Positions 1 through 14,045 of a DNA stretch of 64,000 nt are shown here, piece by piece. This stretch comes from Pholis gunnellus. Taxonomy: Eukaryota; Chordata; Actinopteri; Perciformes; Pholidae. Each line of letters begins with the position of its first letter. Position 1 is the first letter of the stretch. The notes under the pieces were generated by a model. It was not told the origin of the DNA. It saw only the letters and a list, made by a program, of their open reading frames with translations, and ran no database searches. Position numbers and translations under genes: made by a program. The stretch lies in the NCBI GenBank assembly GCA_910591455.2, contig OU342817.1, positions 7,416,915 to 7,480,914 of the forward strand, written 5' to 3'.

Positions 1-470
1 TGACTCTACGTCATAACTGTTCTATGGTTATGATACCTCTGGTACACTGGAGTAACCTGTAGGTTGTATACACATAGATGAATGAACATAACTTGCATGC
101 ATAGGAATCTGCTGGAGAGCCGTGTGAGACCAGAAGGGGCCCCGAAGTAATCTGGAGGTTGAGTTTTACTCCCATTATTTCCCCGTTGAGACGTTTCAGC
201 AGAGAGGGAAATGCGAAGCCAGCGCTCCAAGATTAACCCCCTCTACAGCTTATTCATGCATATAGATAAACAACCGTCTTTAAAAAGAGGAAGCAAACAT
301 GTGCAACAACAAATTAACACGTTATATAAAAGCTCTGATTGTCATAAATAGAGGAATTTATTTGAAAAGCTTTGTTTTAGTTTTCCCTTCCTTGTCTGAC
401 TCTCAGGTTATGCATCATTTTACAGTTACGCAGCTATGAAGCTGGAATCACAATGGGAATGTAAGATACT

Positions 471-800
471 TTTTGGTGTCTTCATGTTTTGGGGTTGTCC
501 GTCCAAATTTGGCAGAAATGTCCACCTGGACTTGATGATGAACTGACTAGATTTTGTTAGTCAAAGATCACTGCGACCTCACGTCCCACCCATTCTTGTG
601 AATGCGATATCTGAGGAACACCTTGAGGGAATTTCTTCAAATTTGGCACAAACATCTCATCCACGTGAGCAAAAACACATGATGCTGAAGTCAAGAATTG
701 ATGTGGTAATATTGGCAAATCTAGTAGGACTGATGTGGATGTAAAATGGAGCTCGACTGTTTGGCAGAGGCTTTCAACCGTGAGGCAGTAATTCTAGTTT
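471..800 (+). repeat. dispersed teleost repeat, family A
   Basis: The segment has the wording of a repeat I recognise from many fish genomes: phrases meaning 'lacking-coding' such as TTCAAATTTGGCACAAAC and GATATCTGAGGAACACCTTG, ending in CAACCGTGAGGCAGTAATTC. The same 3' end occurs again at 46568-46608 in yes1 intron 1, which shows directly that it is dispersed. No coding capacity is visible. The 5' boundary is a guess, and the transposon class is not assigned. Confidence 0.6.
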
Positions 801-2832
801 CAACTTTACTCGCTCTCTTCCTTTGATCGTAGCTGACATGGCAAGAGGATGGCAGGTCGTGATGTCCTGCTATTTATAAGCAGCCGTATACCTGAATAAG
901 TAGTTTGACCAGAATAGGTCTGCAGTATGGGTCACCTTTGTGTGAGCGGACCGTGGCAAGGCCTAATTTAGAGAGGAGCTTTGAGTTGGAGTGACCCCTT
1001 TAACTTCACATTCACGAACCAGAAACCAGCTAAATCCCACTGATTCATTATTAATACGTTTGGCAGACCCGTCTAGGAGGAGGGACATTTTCTATTATTA
1101 TATCTTTTACATTTGTACTCATTTCATCAAGTTCTTCAAGAGTCCAATTAAAGCCAGCTGGAGATATTTCAGTCAAGGTAGAAATGTGGACTTGTGACAC
1201 TTTGGCTGACCTTTTTAGTTGAGAGCACATTCGACTCATGCATTACAAATGTCTTGTGTTACTCAAACGGGCGACTGGTTTTTCATGTGCTCTCTCCGAT
1301 CGTTAGAATGACATCGAACACTTTGTGGGTGTGAGAGAGGAAGGAGTGAGGGGCAGTTTCTTACAAAAACATGGCACAGACTAAGGAAACGGTTCATTAC
1401 TGGACCAAGCAAAGGACATCTGGGAATTAGCGGGGTCATTTCTGACTTTGATGTATAAACTTTCTGAAAGTTAAATTTTGCCAAGTGGCCTTCCATTTAA
1501 TGAAAAAATGCTTTTTTAGAAAGAGCAATGAAAGACAGCCTTGAGGAAACACACAGGTGCTCTAATGAAAGAGAGGCTAGCGAGGAAAGGGAAAAAGACT
1601 TTTGCTCTCTTAACCTTCAGTTTATCAAATCACGGCTAACGTGTTAAACGGCCTGAATCAAATATTTGCTGAGGTTTTAGTTCCCCAAACCCTGAGGAGA
1701 ACGTCTGGTTTGCTCACTAATGCTACGTACTTGGATGTTTTCCCTGGCCACTGGTTGACTTTGTCTCTCCGTTGTTTTTCAAGCAGGTAACAGCGCGTAA
1801 CGACACTTGGCTTCTCTGAGCTTCTGAACGCATCCTTTGGTGAGAGCGATGAACCGCTCAGTCAATGTGTGGGCTGTAAAACCAAAACAGCGGGCTAATA
1901 GTGGCCGAACAGATGCGTCAGCGCTCATTTAGAAAACATATCCAATGCAAGTGTACTGTGATCAGTTTAATGGATGCATTGTGAAAATGTTCTTCGAAGA
2001 AATAATCTCAAATCATGTGTTGCGAAGCTGTCGAATCAAAACAGACAATTACAGCATGAATACATTATTTTAATCATTGCAGATGGTTTGGTTTCACTAA
2101 ACTGCGCTGCGGATTTTCAACACGTGCCGTTTACTTTGCAAGCGCCTACACTTGAAATGCAGTGCTCAACCACTGAGAGCATAATCCATAACACAGATTG
2201 CCTGAGGCACTAGTCAGTTGTTTTTTTTACCGTTGTCTGTCCCGACAGAGCTGAAGTTCCTCACAGTTTCTCTCGCTGATACCAGAGTGACTAATAGACT
2301 GTCTCAATGATGCCGTTGAAAAGAAGTCACGCTTAAGTGAGTACAATTTGCTCCTGGCATTTTAAAGAGTGTCTCTTACCTTTTTCTTGCCTCTGAGAAA
2401 GTGTGATTAGCAGCTAGTTGTGTGCGTCACGTCCTGAGGCGCTGAGCCTGACACGGCGTCCTTCGGGGGAAATGTCACTTCTGTCCCGAGTAACGTCATT
2501 ATACCGGAGGAATGACGGAACACTTTAACGAGAGATTGTTTTAATCTTGAGGAAAGCTGTGGTTCTTTAGTTAAGTACTTGTGGTGGACATTAGCAGTCC
2601 ATATTGTGTAACTGAAGGAGATCGTGAGTGTGATTAAGTCACTTGCCTAAATATTAAAGCTAAATGCAATCGTTTAAAATTCCTGCATCCAGAAAAATGT
2701 CTTTAATGAAAAGTTTAAAAGTTAATGATATTTTAAATTATTCTAGCATGAATTAAACCTGTTCTATTATTACTTGGTGGTCCGCCATTCATGAAAATGT
2801 GCAACTTTAATGCAGCGACGGCCCACGATGCA

Positions 2833-2879
2833 TGTCTGCTGAGAGTGAATTACAAACATGTATTCATTCTCAGCAGACA
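2833..2879. other. perfect-length hairpin (18-bp stem, 11-nt loop)
   Basis: The arm at 2833-2850 (TGTCTGCTGAGAGTGAAT) is the reverse complement of 2862-2879 except at one position, which would be a G-U wobble in RNA. The loop is TACAAACATGT. The stem stops abruptly on both sides. It is shorter than an ordinary microRNA precursor stem and is not followed by a T run, so I do not assign a function. Confidence 0.7.
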
Positions 2880-3742
2880 CTTTCTCCAAAGCAACGTACC
2901 AATGAGGTAAAATACCACCCACACTGGAACGAGGAGCCTTGGTTACAAGGTTGCAGATGCATGAAATAACACATGAGTGCATATTATTGGTTTATTTTTT
3001 AGAGAGAGAGATTACCAAGTTGTTAAGCTGTTAAAAGTTCACACTCTCCCATTTCAGTCGTGTTTATTTTCTATGTCAGCAGACAGAGGAGTATTTCCTG
3101 TTGGTTTTGAATGAATTTTTCAAAGATTAGATGCCAAAGGTATACTGATGCACCCCATAATTGCTACATATCGCTTTGAATAGGATCAATAGTCTGCATT
3201 TTTACATCTGCTATTTTTCTGCTCGTGAATACGTTTATTAACTCAACGTTTGTACTTGCTAAACGTGCTATCGTAGTTTCTCTTCTTCACCCTTTTGTCT
3301 CCATTATGAAGAAAACCATTCTCGAGATCTTTGTTCCTGAATAAGGTGCCGGTGGTGCACCGAGCCAGCCTCTGGCGCTGCTACACACATCCTGCAGATC
3401 ACTCCGGGTGTGTGCATTGGCACAGAGGTGGAGAAGACTGTGCCAACACACAAGCACGCATGCAACTGCGAGAGCCCCTCACACACACACACACACACAT
3501 GTGTCTCTGTTCCGCTCTCCTTGTGCGTTTGGAAGAAGAAGCTGTGGGACTTTGGCAGAGCTTATATTTAGCTGCTGCAGTCCTTTTTCTGTGTGTTGAC
3601 GTCTCCGTCGGTCTCCCCCAGCTGTTTTTATATCAAGTCACTCTGTCAGGCAGGCAACCCCGCACTGCTGCATTATTCATACTCTGCTATTGAGACAGGG
3701 GAATCGGAAGTCCCCACCACCACTTTGATGACATGCAAAGAA

Positions 3743-3765
3743 GGGGGGGGGGGGGGGGGGGGGGG
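3743..3765. repeat. homopolymer run of 23 G
   Basis: An uninterrupted G tract. The length is likely to be variable between individuals and is uncertain in any assembly. Confidence 0.9.
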
Positions 3766-6700
3766 ACTCTCTGTGCCGCTTACATCTGCTGTCACCTGTG
3801 CTTTCCCAGCTGCTATGATCTTCAAGTTGAATACAGGACTCATAAATGAAACTGTATAGTGTGTGGCAGTGGGGGTGGTGAGATTTGTGCGGGTAAATGC
3901 GTGCTTACAATTGTGCGCATCTGCACGTGAACCCATGCATGCATGTATGTGTGTGTGTGCTAAATCTCCCTTTTGCATGTGCGAGGATGATCAAATTTAG
4001 CTTAATGCTATTTTCACCCAGCTCTCCCTCTGGTATTGCATTTATGCAATGCGTTCATTAAAGCCATTCATCATCCTCATAGCTGTGGGTTTCCCTTGTA
4101 CAGCCAACAGAAAGAACACACAGCTCCCCTCTGTGCTATAAATATCTTTCATGGTGAAACACCCTCCTAAGGCTCCGTCGGAGACAAATCTCACCACCAG
4201 CTTGGATAAAATATGTCTTCGTACATTATTGGGTAATTACATAATCTGAACATTCTGACAAGGGCAACAGATGTGATGGAAAAATGAAAAACGTGTGTCC
4301 CTCATAAATCATATTTCTCAAAGTCTGTGAGAAGCTTAGGTTTGATGGAGCTTGTTGCTGCAAGGAATATGGCTGATCCTCCATCATAGAGATTTGTTTT
4401 GTCAGTCTAAGGCCATAAAAGGTATATAAAGGTAATGCTCCAAGAATGGAGGCAGAGATGAAACCCTGATGCAAAAGTAGGCAAGTAACGGTGCGACTGT
4501 GTGTGCCGATGTTTGCCGTCATGAGCGTGTTTGCATAAATGTGCGAGCCTGATTGACAGCGCGAGTTCCCGTGTTGACTCAGTGTGATTGAGTTGGAGAT
4601 GTGAGTGCACTCCGCTTGCAGCGTTCTCCATTTGTCACCGTCTTGAGCCGTGAGATGGGACGGCAGGCGCCCGGCGGACCCTGCAGAGCTCCTGTCTGCC
4701 TCTCCGTAATCCCATTCTTAGCATGTACAGGCACGTCTACGGCCCACGAGAACACCCATCTCATGGAATCTAATCCATTGATCCCTCTCCGTGCGTCAGT
4801 CACAAAAGCAGTTAGAGCAATGAGCTACAGAGCTATGCTATGTCAAGTGTGGCCCTCAAAGCTCAGGAATCGATGGTGTGAAAGTAATTTGGGATGCAAA
4901 TGGCCAGAGGACGTCTCTGCGAATGTGCGGCGCACTGAATAGGAAATAGATGCTTTTGTAGTTGCGATTGAACCGTTTGCATCACATTGTAAACATGTAT
5001 GATTAAGTTTTAATTAAGGATATGTTTGTCAACGATGAAAGTCTGAGCAAGAAAGCCGCCAGGAAACACCATTTATAATCTCCCATCCCCGTCTAAGAAT
5101 AAAACCCCAAATATAAAGTGATATAAAATGATTTATGAAAGAGACTCATTGGAGAGTAGGGCAATGAAAATGCCATCCGCCTGAAAATCCAATAAGCATC
5201 CTCTGAGTCGGCGAATGAGGCGGTGGCATGTACAGGAAGCCTTTCACAGGGTGATCATGTATTAAACAGACTTCCCCTCGTCAAATATTCATGGGCAGAG
5301 ATTTACTCATTAATCTTTCATTATCTTCTATCTCTCTGTTTTGCATACATCAGGAGCTTGGAGCTGTTATTGGTTACAATCACCTTTGTTTCACATTTCC
5401 CTGCGCGAGGATCGCAGTCTCGTTCTGCTTGTATTGTGCGGCAGATAATGAGTCATCCCACTGTTTGACTTTCTTATGTCGTCGGCACTTTTTCTGTCTG
5501 TATTGGAAAATCAAAGTTCAAGTTATTGTGATGAAAGAGACAGACGGTGAGTTCCAGCTCAAGGGCTTAAGTGCGAGAGGAGTTTGGGTGACCACACACA
5601 TCAGCAGGCTCACTGAGGCTTAACAGGATCTCTACATCAGCACAGATGTTTGTCTCACTTCCACTTATCAATGTGGCTGCAACAAACCAACAAACAGGAA
5701 CAAAAGGGATGCGCTGAAACTGATATTGGATATCAGGCAGATACTGACTACATTCTATATGTATATAGTATATACATTACATACCGGAATAAAATTAATT
5801 TGAAAAGTTTTGACCAATTTGTTGTTGCATTTTAAAGGTTTAACAATAGAATTTTTGTTCCTGTTTATTGACTGCTGGTGTATGATTTGTTATTTTAATA
5901 ATCAATAACAATTCATTAAATGTATATCTCTGTAATTGTTTGTCACAATGTGAGTAAAGTGATGTTTTTGTCAGCCTTGATGTTTCCGTACATAAAAGAA
6001 TGATCCCAGTCACTTCCACACATTTAGACAAACAGCTTATTATTCAAACACTGGTATCGGCCGGTACCCAAAGCCCAGGTGTTCTAATCGGGCTTAATAC
6101 AAGGAATATTGAACTGGGTATGAAACAGCCAATTTAATACTGATGCCTCTAAATGACCTACATCAGCAAAAGAGACCATCACAAAGAATATATATTAATA
6201 TACAGTACTTCTATTTCGCAGTGAGTAGCACATCGCGAGACGTGGTTTTATATCAATGTATGAATTTATCTTGGCAGCTTTGTTTCACCAGCACCCAATC
6301 CTTTGCAATTCTGTGAACAATGTGTTCTAAATTAGACTTTTGGGGGAGAAAAAGCACAAACTGTTGCTAGAAGATGAAAGAAGTTGGTAGTCCACAGAGG
6401 TCAGTGGTTCACTGACTGCGTACTTGGCTCCCAAGAAACGCCTCCAGTATGATTAAGAATGTGCTGTGATGTGATCCCAGTGATTACCATAGATGACTAT
6501 AGGAGGGCAAAGCTGGGAGATGGTGTGTAGGACTTCAGGGGGACACTGGTGGGCAGGGGCTTTATCGACCTGCTCCTGGATTCCTGTTAATAATATACAG
6601 GGACTTAACACGCCTACACATGTGGACAATGTGCAGACGGAAATGCATGGACGAAAGCACACAGCGAGATGGTAGAGGACATAAGAACAAACAAGGCGTT

Positions 6701-9045
6701 AAGCTATAAATATTTCACACATGCACAGAAATCAAATAGAGACATGACCTCAATAGCGCCACAGATCTCGGTTTCCTGGATGTGAGGAAAACACTGTTTG
6801 AAAATTGGCACAATCTAAATGTTGCCGCTGATAATGGCTGTTCACACTGTTTTCTTCCCCTACATCATCATCACCATGGTTCTCAGCGGTGCAGACCTTG
6901 TTATCACGTCCGCTCGCTTTTCCTCATGGTCTGACTTACTGATAACAATGCAATTAAGCTCTGGGAAGAGTTACTTTCTGGCAAAATAGAAATTCTTCCA
7001 CCCAAAAAGTTATCTGACAGGACTCACGGCAACGTAAACTGCTCCAGCTATTAGTTTTTTATTTCATGAAGGAACATTCATGCTTTTCTTTCAGTCCACC
7101 GATATGACTAATGCAGTAGTGAATCAGTGTTGTGCAGAACCCAGTCAGGCTCATGCTGTTCCCACTGGTCATCCGGCTTTGGGGAGGTATGCATGTCTGC
7201 CATCTGTTGTTATTTGGACACCCGCTGGCACCATACAATGATACGTTGATTCATAACTATTGACAGGTTGTCAGGCTTTTATTCAACCCCACCCTACGTT
7301 AAAAAAATGAAAGAATCCAAACTAGATAAAAGATTTTTTTTTGTTTGAAAACCCCAGTGTACTGAAAATCATCAACAAAAAAAACTGCTTAGATATGTAG
7401 AAAAAGTTTTTTACATAGCTAATCCACCAGAGAGCACAGACAAGTTTATTTAACTCAATAGAAGATCAAGATTCTTTATAAAAAAACTGAATGTCCATAT
7501 TTTTACCAGCCTCCAAAATCAGGCGTCTGTCGGGTTCAAATTAAGACCAGGACGAGAAGGGAATGTAGAAAATTAAAAGTACCCTCGAGTGTGGCAATTG
7601 AGGTGAGTGGCGTATAAAATGCATGACTGGATGTAGGCAGGGTCTTCATGTCATGTAAAAACACAAGATGAAGTAATAAAACATGGGACTTTAACCCGAC
7701 CTGAGAATTCTCAGTGGCCCTCGACACCAAAATCGCACCGCATCGTTTCACATCTGACGCGCCCCCTATCGTTCCCCTCCTCCAACCTCTGCACACTTCA
7801 CACTCACGGTGAGTTTGTAAAATACAGCCAAAAAAAAATAGCCTTGTGTGATGGAATTGCCACTTCACTGCCACCATGCTCTGTCATCAAACTAGAGCCC
7901 GACTTGTCTCTGTGTTCAATCATGTGGATCTTTAACGACCTGTTAGATGTGTTGCTCAAATGGCTGAAGCACACTTCAAAGATGACAGAGGACACATAAG
8001 GATCCCAGAAGTTTACTTGCCAGCGCTGGATGCATCGAGGCAATCACGACTCGACTGAGGAGGACTAATAGCAAGTCCCACGATTCATAGAGAACAAGGA
8101 ATCAGATTCAAGCGGCACAATAAAGCGCTGTCGGTAGCTCAGTGCCAGCCGAAACAGATGGGCGGATGAAACAGCTGTGTGTCTAAATTAATAGAGTGTG
8201 CAGCATCAAGCTGACAGCACCGTCTCAGTGGACGTTGTGTTACTTACTGATGAAAAGTGTAATCAGATTACTGACTCCTTTGAAAATAGGTGAATGATGT
8301 CTTTTTGAATTAGTGAAACACATTTAGAAGGAATGGTCATTTAGATTTAGATATAAGTTTAAGTGCAGCCTGTGTCGTCTGTGAATTTCACTGTGAATTT
8401 CAGTGTTAGAATCACTACAGATATTATTTCCTGAGTGTTCAGGATTCTGGTTGCTGTGTCTTGGGCTGCTTTCCATTTCATGGCTCCTTACTTATCTATT
8501 ACCTAATATTTAAGGACACTTTTAATTAGTTTATCTCTGTGGCAGTAGTCCTTCTTGTTTTTGTGTTTTACTTATGCTGAGTCTATACAATGTTATAGAC
8601 TGAAGACAAAGAAGCAGAACATGATTGAGCTGAAGTTCTTTACTGTTGTAGAATATTCCAAAATCTGGATAAAGAAAAAGTCGAATTGAACAACTCATCC
8701 TTGCTAAAATGAGCCGTGCAAAGCCGTCTCCAACGAGCATATCAATATTTTAGCAAACAGTGTACATTTTTAGTTGCGCTTGGAAGACAATTAGTTTAAA
8801 AGACACTGCTGAGACATTGTTACAGCTCAGACAGAGAGGAACAGCAGGGTTCGATCGAGACACACCAGATATGCATTTTTGTACTGAAACCATCACATGA
8901 AAGCAAATTCAGTAGGATTTCTTTTACAGTAAATGTTTTGGTATTTTCTCTAACTTATTCATTAAAATGAAATATTTTCACTGGATTTTTCTCTAGGATT
9001 GTGGTCACCCACACTCGTACAATATGTATGATCCTCATATTCTCT

Positions 9046-9051
<6 letters not shown>

Positions 9052-9076
<25 letters not shown>
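9052..9076. repeat. (TA)n microsatellite
   Basis: Uninterrupted alternating TA, about 25 bases. Confidence 0.9.
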
Positions 9077-10358
9077 CCTCCTCTGTCAGTCAGTATCATC
9101 TTAGACTGCTTCGTGCAGATGCCATGAGACGCCTGCAGCAGTCTAACATGCTGGGTCTTTTTTTTATTTATTAGATTGCTCTTTATTATAGGGCTGGAGA
9201 CAATGTGAGACACCATGTGAGCTTCAGGAAAAAGGCATCATATTGAACACTCCTTTTAAATTGACTCTTTTAAAGAAGAGATGTTAGGCAATATCCTGGG
9301 CTTGAAAAGAGAAAGTTTGTCCTCTATTTACAAAGAGACTCTCCGCTGTTTTATCTGTAGGACGTGATCTATTCCGAAGTTTCATTGCGGTTTGAAACTC
9401 TTGCCTCCTGGATTACTGGTCCATGAATAGGGCGGATGGGGACTGGATGTGTCACCAGGTTGATGACGCTCTGCCTCTGGGAAACGTCTCTGCAGACACG
9501 CTGCACACACATCTGACATGTGGGTTTGATACTGTCTAATGGTTTCTGATGAGAAATCATCCTGAGACCAAACTCTCCACATCTAGGCTTTGATTAAAGG
9601 GAATAAAAACAAATCTAATTTATTAAGCTCCAGCTGTGCCGAGGAAATCCTAAAAACACGGATGTAAGAAATGGTTCAACCTCAAGTATTCTGTCATTTT
9701 ACTTGATCAGAGAAAAGTAGATCTCAAATATGCTTTAGTCACTTTAAAATACAATCCTTGATTTTGTCCATGCAGTGAATGCACACTGTATATAATTCAT
9801 CTTCAGACCTCAATTGCTACTTTGACCGTACCCCACTTCTTTCTCCTTCCCGAGTAGTAAATGTTACCTGTTTTTTAATGATTGTGCTAATCTGATCAGT
9901 GGACAAATTCTGGGTGCTAAGATTTTTTTGTGGTCAACAGAAAACTAGTTACCTGTGTTACCAATAAATGTAGTGGGCCGTCTCATTGCGGGTCGGTAAC
10001 ATAGTTTCCTCTGCCGGTGCTTTCATTGTAGTTTGGTTCTGAAAACCCAATCAATGGGAACTCGGAAGCAAGAGATAGTGATGCACAGAATCTAAGTGGG
10101 CTGCACCCTGAAATATCCCTACTCTACACATCATTTTAGGCGAAATAAAAACATATTCATGGAAGACGCTGTCATGATTTAAGAGGGATCTTACACTCTT
10201 CTCAACCCAAAACATCGAGATCTCTAAAAGACATGTGCACAGTTTAGTGACTAAGCCTATTAAGCCGACCCAGCTGTCCAAAACTCTGGCAGGTAGATGT
10301 GTGATGCCTCAGCTGATCCAGCTCCTCAGAGACCCAAGCATTCTTTTCTTCCGTTCTG

Positions 10359-10600
10359 AGGCCAAAGTACAACATTCACTGTCTCATCTCTAACAGTACT
10401 GCTTGTCAGTGTGGAATGGACTATGTTGCTCAGACTAAACATGCCCTTAAGGTCAATACCGCTGAACATGAGGCTGCAATTTGCAATGACGGTACGGACA
10501 ACGCTTTTGAATACTGCTGTATCTACCACATCAGGTTGGGGATTGGGAACGACTCCCTGGAGAACGTGAAAGAAACTTTTGGGGCTCTTTTGTTTTCTCG
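10359..10600 (+). pseudogene. Penelope-like element remnant (GIY-YIG domain)
   Basis: One open frame on the plus strand reads KYNIHCLISNSTACQCGMDY followed by VAQTKHALKVNTAEHEAAIC. This resembles the start of the GIY-YIG endonuclease domain at the C-terminus of fish Penelope-like retroelements, where a hydrophobic strand precedes C-P-C-G-x-x-Y-V-G-x-T-x-x-x-L-K-x-R-x-x-E-H-x-x-A-I. The second glycine of the core and the usual arginine are lost (VAQT, KVNT), and the part after it does not align well. No reverse transcriptase is visible upstream. I read it as a decayed relic, not a gene. The identification rests on pattern memory only. Confidence 0.42.
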
Positions 10601-10679
10601 AGGATATAATACAAATAAATCTGTGGTTATATATCCGTGTTCGATGCTGCTCGACGCTTTGTTTTCTTAACTCGAGACA

Positions 10680-13458
10680 CACTCACACTCGCACCAGTCT
10701 CTGAGGACGTTCCCTCTGATTCTCATTCGCTTCCATTGAAGCCATTTCTTGCTCCACTGCGAGCTCCAGCCGGCTGAAGAAGACGGACACCGAAGACTCT
10801 CTAACAGTCTGTGACCGCTCTGCTCAGTATTTCATTACTACATACGTTGGACCTGTGACATCATGCTGTTATTTTGTGATGATTCTGGAGCGAGCTTGTT
10901 AGACTGAGTGCAAATGGGACTATCTTCAGTTGTGTGCCTTCTCTGCATGTGTCTATGATACAGAATGTGTTAGTGTGTGTGTGTGTATATGTATATACAG
11001 ACATGCATTTGAATATATGCCCCTACTCGTGGGTTCACAAGTACCTCCTCTCCTCCCTCCTCACAAATGATTCATCTGTCTTCTGTTCTATCAGGAAATA
11101 TAAATAGAAAGAGAACAGAGGGTTAAGGAATACCATCTTATTCTTTTATTTTTAGATGAAAGAGAAAATAACACATCAAATCCGCATCAACACCAACAAT
11201 CAGCGGGTTTATTTTTCCTCTAGGTTTGTCTGTTTGGATCTATTTAAGAAACTCACCAGGGAAATGTTTTACCAGCTCTGATCTGTCCCACTAACTGAGG
11301 GAAAGGGCTGCAGCACTGCAGCATCGCGGGAGGCTTAACTGATCCTGCACCAGTGCCGGCAAAAACAACAAATCTGCTCTTTGATAGAAACTCTGTTGCG
11401 AAACAATACACATCTGGAAACCGCTGCACTTACCCATATAGACTCTAGCTTTCTGGTGTTTTTGCTTTATATCATTACAGCTCTCAAGGCAGGAATAGTG
11501 AGCCAGAATTGGGCTGCTGATAATTGACCAGTCCGTCAAATCTAAAAGTTGAAACAGATAAGTCAGATCACTTACAGCCATTCCACGTTCTGCATATGGC
11601 CCATGTTTGCTGTGGATAAAGCTACATCAAAAGAGAGGAAGTTAAAGTGTTGTCCTGCAAACTGACTGCACTATCCTCTATTAAAGCTTGTATATATATT
11701 ATTTTCTACCTAATCATTTGTGTTTTGCGAATTACTGAAAGTCACCAACAAATGTACACATTTACAAGGCTAGAGATATTCTAGGGTTATTTTTGGGTTG
11801 TATCTTGTTGACCAATTTTGATCATATATCAATAGTTTATAACTATTGCTGAACAGCGGGCAACATTGCCACAAGTGGGAATTCCAAGATAATAGTAAAT
11901 AAAATTTCTCTTAATTTTACAACATTGTCTTTAGTCCGCTGCTTTATAGACGTCATTGTTACGCAACCTGACTGAGTCCACATGGGAGAACAGTGTGGAT
12001 GTACTACGTCATCCTATAAAAAAAAAAAGGAAAAAAGGAAACTACAAACATGTTTCCCAGTTAGGTACAGCAAGTTTAAATCTAGTTTTGCATTTTGGAA
12101 TAAAACCATTGTTATGTTCATCTACGGACCCGAAGGCAGCGCATGTAATCCCGCAGACATCAACACGTATGCAGCAACAAGGAACGACATGCAGACACAA
12201 AGAAAAGGTGCCAGTAACCCACGAACCATCATCGCCTTAGGTGTGAATTTACCAACACAAACGTTGGATATTTCTGTCTTTATTGTCATTCCTTTCATAC
12301 CAGTGTGACTGTTAGTCAGACATTGTCAAACATTTGTATTCACAGCCTTGCAAACACACAACCACAGCCTGTCCAGAGCTCAGTGCCAAGTCTATATCCA
12401 ACTCTGAGGTCAATCAAATATTTACCAACCAAAATAAGGAGGCGAAATCAGACATCTTTCCATCTGAATAACAAAAGACTTCACCCTGCTTTTTAAAAAA
12501 AACCAGCAACCTCAGATTCCCAAATCTATCTGAATTAAAGTATTTGATTACCAGTTTCCTAGCAACCCAATACCATGGCCATCTGTTGCTTCTGCAGACA
12601 GACGAGTCGGCCTGTGCTGTAGCCAGCAGGGAGGAATTCCACCACGCTTTCCATTTCTCAAGCTCACGACAGAGGTCTTTTTACACCAAAAGAAGAGAAA
12701 ATGGGACCCACAAGGATAGAATATCCAAAGCACCTCAGAAGGACTGTTTTCCGCGGTGCATTCTGCTCAATAATTTAGCTTTGGACTGCAGGAAAAAATG
12801 TAATATTCATACAGACAAATGTCCCACGCTATACCATTCCGGTGTGGATGCCACTTACTTCCTCTGACTACGAGACACAAGAGTCCACTAAGACAAGATA
12901 TCAGTTAAAGTTCAGTTAGTGACCACACCTGCCAGTTTGAAGAGGTCCATTTGAACTCTCAAGAGTGAATATATCCTTTTTAAAAGACTCTCCAAAGGGA
13001 CGCCAACAGTACATGACCATCATAGATATAAGACATAAATTAAATTGGTTTCCTCAGAGCCTCATGATTTCCTGAAAATAGGACGCTTTTATATTTAGGT
13101 TCTCTCTAAAAAATGTCCAAATCGTAGATGCATTTGGACCATTTTATCCTCAGTCTGGGAAATGGATGACTTCTTAGAGTTGATGTTAGTAGACAACGCA
13201 TGAATCGAGGGATGACTGCATCTGGAGAGAATGAAAATAAAACTAAAGGAGACAACCACAAAATGAATATAGTATTTGAGTTATTGTGGCAATTTTCTGT
13301 GTTTGGATTGTATTGCAGTTTTTATATTATCCTTAAGACGTTCTTTTATTGACCTTCAAGACAATTATATTGCAAAGACGCTGGCGATCGTCCTCTTGGG
13401 AAGCACGCTTATAATGATGCATCTTAAATGTACTGAATGTTGTTTAACAATAATATAA
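10680..13458. other. intergenic, nothing recognised
   Basis: This holds short (TG)n and AT-rich tracts near 10976-11000 and 11690-11930. The small open frames at 11956-12867 show no domain and no flanking splice logic. No gene is supported. Confidence 0.55.
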
Positions 13459-14045
13459 TCAATCATTTTATTTGTATAGCACTTTTCAAGGATGAAGCAC
13501 AAAGTGCTTTCCAGTGCAGGATGAGAGAAACGGTGTAAAAAGACAATACCCAGTATAAAGTAAGACCATTGATCAGGGGGAAGAACAAAACCGACACATA
13601 AACGAGAATAAAAAAAAACATAAAATCTGGTGGTTGCATGACAGATCTGTATTATGTCCCCGGTCCTAAGGTAAGAAAACCCTAATGGCATCGCTGGGAC
13701 ATATTCAGGGCTAGACGTTACGCAAACATTTTTCACAGGCTGACGAGTAAACTGAACTGTATTTGTAAAATCTGTGGATTTCCCCGTTAAGCCGTTCCAG
13801 CAGACCGAATACTAAACTGGAAGACTTTTCCAAAGCTGAGGCGGCAGGACAGCCAAAGCTCCATCACCCCCCGACTTCAATTTGAACAGCCGGCCTGAAA
13901 AAGGCCTAAGCCGGCTGATCTAAGAGGCCTTTAGGGAGTAAGATGTTCACTGATGCACTCTGACACCATGGCCATGCAAAGCCCTGTATGTAATGAGTAT
14001 GATTGTAATATTGATTCCAAAAGAAATTGGCATCGGCAGAAGCTA
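13459..14045 (+). repeat. dispersed teleost repeat, family B (diverged copy)
   Basis: It begins with the phrase TTTTATTTGTATAGCACTTT followed by a copy of the type CAAAGTGCTTTCCAG. It continues through a GC-rich block with the inverted repeat CAGCCGGC/GCCGGCTG (about 13887-13918) and the phrase GCAAAGCCCTGTATGTAATG, then a tail saying 'differently spelled' TTGATTCCAAAAGAAATTGG. These are hallmarks of a long non-coding repeat common in fish. A second copy begins at about 18886. It is decayed and has no open frame of note. Confidence 0.5.

Larger units (their letters stand above)
1..10355. other. intergenic region, no gene supported
   Basis: No reading frame here shows a recognisable domain, a run of plausible exons or a start with flanking splice signals. 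The short open frames are of the size expected by chance or lie on low-complexity tracts. What it holds is listed separately: a dispersed repeat at 471-800, a hairpin at 2833-2879, a 23-base G run at 3743-3765 and a (TA)n tract at 9052-9076. By comparison with human 18p11.32, the side downstream of ADCYAP1 is a long gene desert, so emptiness here is expected. Non-coding regulatory elements cannot be excluded by eye. Confidence 0.6.
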
